Below, in pieces: positions 62,641 to 64,000 of a DNA stretch of 64,000 bases. The DNA is from Saccharibacillus sp. JS10 (GTDB taxonomy: Bacteria > Bacillota > Bacilli > Paenibacillales > Paenibacillaceae): positions 434,001-498,000 of the forward strand of contig NZ_JANFNS010000001.1 in NCBI RefSeq assembly GCF_024436065.1. Direction: 5' to 3'. Below the pieces are notes generated by a model. The model was not told where the DNA came from. It was given only the letters and a program-made list of their open reading frames with translations, and searched no databases. The translations under genes were made by a program, and so were the position numbers. The stretch's first letter is position 1; each line of letters starts with the position of its first letter.

Positions 62641-63873
62641 ATGAAAAAAAGAACCCGGCATACTGCCTGGCTCTCTATCGTTTCAGTGATGATGTTTAGT
62701 TTGCTTATATCGGCTTGTTCGAACGCAAGCTTCGGCGGAATGAATGTATCCGGCGCCGGCGCTTCATCTTCGGGCCCAGTGACAGCGGCGAGTATTCCGA
62801 ACCCGAATGCAGACGTCGATTATTCCAAATCCGATCTCAAAAAGATCTACCTTGCAGGCGGTTGCTTCTGGGGCGTCGAAGCTTATATGGCACGGATTTA
62901 TGGCGTTCAAGACGCGGTATCCGGTTATGCCAACGGCACAGGAGAAAATCCGACTTACGAAGACGTGATCAAAGGTAACCGTGGTTTCGCGGAAACGGTC
63001 GAAGTCACTTATGATCCAAAGCGTGTGCCGCTCGATAAGTTACTCAAAGAATTTTTCAAAGTCGTTGATCCGACTAGCGTGAACAAACAAGGCAATGACC
63101 GCGGGATTCAGTATCGTTCCGGCGTCTTTTATACCGATGAAAGCGAAAAATCCGTGATCGATTCGGTGATTGCCAAAGAACAAGAACGTTATAACGAGAA
63201 GATCGTAACCGAAGTATTGCCGCTGGAAAACTTCTATATGGCGGAAGAATATCACCAAGATTATTTGGAAAAAAATCCGAACGGCTATTGCCATATCGAT
63301 ATGGGCATCTTGAACGAACAAGAAATCCCGGCTGACGGTACGGATAACGCTGCGGCAGCAGGCGTTACTTCGACCGGAGAAAAATCAGCGGCGGCAACTA
63401 AAGCTGCGGGTAAAATCGTCGTTGACCCTGCAGATTATCCAAAACGCAGCGCTGAAGAATTGAAAACGTTGCTGACGGATATTCAGTATAAAGTCGCAGT
63501 CGAACAAGATACGGAACACCCTTATTCCAATGAATATTGGGATACGTACGAAAAAGGCATCTACGTTGACGTCTCGACTGGCGAGCCGCTGTTCGCAAGC
63601 GAAGATAAATACGATTCGCAATGCGGATGGCCAAGTTTCGTTAAGCCGATCACGCCTGACGTCGTAACGTACGACGAAGATACAGCTTACAATATGGTTC
63701 GCACCGAAGTCCGCAGCCGCGCGGGCGATATTCACCTCGGTCACGTCTTCGATGACGGCCCTGCCGACCGCGGCGGCAAACGGTACTGCATCAACAGCGC
63801 TTCGATCAAATTCGTACCGCTGGCAGATATGGATGCGCAAGGATATGGCTATTTGATTAGTGTCGCGAAATAA
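62641..63873 (+). CDS. msrAB: Surface-anchored fused methionine sulfoxide reductase MsrA-MsrB
   Basis: 410 residues. Lipobox LISAC (Cys26), then MsrA (S-sulfoxide) with catalytic Cys75 in GGCFWG, and MsrB (R-sulfoxide) with catalytic Cys383 in RYCINSASI and a recycling-type Cys328 in CGWPSF; MsrB zinc CxxC pairs are missing, as in some fused MsrAB. Linker of Ala/Thr/Lys at about 237-260. Repairs oxidised Met in surface and secreted proteins, recharged by the upstream thioredoxin-like lipoprotein and CcdA. Last gene of the operon. Confidence 0.95.
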   Translation: MKKRTRHTAWLSIVSVMMFSLLISACSNASFGGMNVSGAGASSSGPVTAASIPNPNADVDYSKSDLKKIYLAGGCFWGVEAYMARIYGVQDAVSGYANGTGENPTYEDVIKGNRGFAETVEVTYDPKRVPLDKLLKEFFKVVDPTSVNKQGNDRGIQYRSGVFYTDESEKSVIDSVIAKEQERYNEKIVTEVLPLENFYMAEEYHQDYLEKNPNGYCHIDMGILNEQEIPADGTDNAAAAGVTSTGEKSAAATKAAGKIVVDPADYPKRSAEELKTLLTDIQYKVAVEQDTEHPYSNEYWDTYEKGIYVDVSTGEPLFASEDKYDSQCGWPSFVKPITPDVVTYDEDTAYNMVRTEVRSRAGDIHLGHVFDDGPADRGGKRYCINSASIKFVPLADMDAQGYGYLISVAK

Positions 63874-63886
63874 ATAAAGGTATGAC

Positions 63887-63927
63887 AAAAAGGAAAGGCT
63901 CGAACTAACCGGGTCTTTCCTTTTTTA
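63887..63927. terminator. Bidirectional terminator after msrAB
   Basis: AAAAAGGAAAG and CTTTCCTTTTT arms with an inner CG/CCG pairing, between msrAB and a convergent gene end. Confidence 0.9.
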
Positions 63928-63939
63928 TAGGGTTTAGTT

Positions 63940-64000
63940 TTATTTGTTTTTCGCAATGCGCTTCTCTAACTTTTTCACCAACTTCTTCGGCGTCTCTGCT
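63940..64000 (-). CDS. C-terminal end of a minus-strand gene (partial)
   Basis: Only the last 19 codons are visible, ending AKNK-stop at TAA (63942-63940 on the minus strand). The segment (AETPKKLVKKLEKRIAKNK) is a basic helix and could be the tail of a ribosome- or nucleic-acid-binding protein, but that is a guess. The open frame with correctly placed terminator supports it. Confidence 0.4.
   Translation of the reverse strand, partial: AETPKKLVKKLEKRIAKNK

Noticed and set aside
1-64000. tRNA, rRNA, CRISPR array, insertion sequence or prophage
   Set aside because: No direct repeat array, transposase, integrase, tRNA cloverleaf or rRNA segment was seen when reading the sequence; a dedicated search would be more certain.

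Overview
The window looks like chromosome from a Gram-positive, endospore-former-related Firmicute, most probably Paenibacillaceae (Paenibacillus or a close relative). The evidence is the gene order mutS-mutL-miaA-hfq and ynbA(hflX)-ynbB-glnR-glnA as in Bacillus, strong AGGAGG ribosome binding sites with several TTG/GTG starts, secreted proteins with a stalk domain and a Kelch fold, a GlnR box, a cre site, a PucR-type regulator and a LexA (DinR-type) box. No rRNA, tRNA, CRISPR array, insertion sequence or prophage was seen.

Layout. 1-5.6 kb: a truncated MerR regulator divergent from a short-chain dehydrogenase, then an AT-rich accessory stretch of small membrane proteins, a stalk-domain secreted protein, a Kelch-repeat secreted protein and a lipoprotein. 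5.7-24.9 kb: a long block of minus-strand housekeeping genes: glnA, glnR, ynbB, hflX, a DUF218 protein, a DUF402 protein, a class A penicillin-binding protein, hfq, miaA, an RsmJ-like methyltransferase, mutL, mutS, a FUSC-type membrane protein and an M32 carboxypeptidase. 25-27.8 kb: small plus-strand genes (HesB-like protein, beta carbonic anhydrase, PadR regulator, a Gly/Asn-rich membrane protein and YxcD).

27.8-37.7 kb: sugar catabolism. A GH38 alpha-mannosidase with its LacI-type regulator is divergent from a second LacI-type regulator followed by uxaB-uxaA-uxaC for hexuronate breakdown. A cre site overlaps the start of the second regulator's promoter. 37.7-45.4 kb: purine/allantoin nitrogen salvage: allantoinase, an NCS1 allantoin-type permease, an NCS2 purine permease, PucG aminotransferase and a divergent PucR regulator, with PucR-box-like and GlnR-like sites. 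45.4-51 kb: SMI1/KNR4 protein, CBS protein, and a metE plus bifunctional homocysteine methyltransferase/MTHFR operon driven by a near-consensus promoter with no S-box.

51-64 kb: a DUF6612-type lipoprotein, a nucleotidyltransferase-like protein, a DUF4241 protein, a DUF2243-CtaG pair, a MarR regulator whose promoter is overlapped by a Fur-like box, a phosphotransferase, a LexA-controlled Y-family polymerase operon, a second short-chain dehydrogenase, an orphan hypothetical, a YtxH protein, and a ccdA-thioredoxin-msrAB operon for repairing oxidised methionine outside the membrane. I did not find a clearly new multi-gene defence or mobile system. The best candidates for new biology are the His/Cys-rich insertion in MetE, the unknown third gene of the SOS polymerase operon, the nested palindromic element upstream of mutS, and the conserved C-terminal domain of the Kelch protein.
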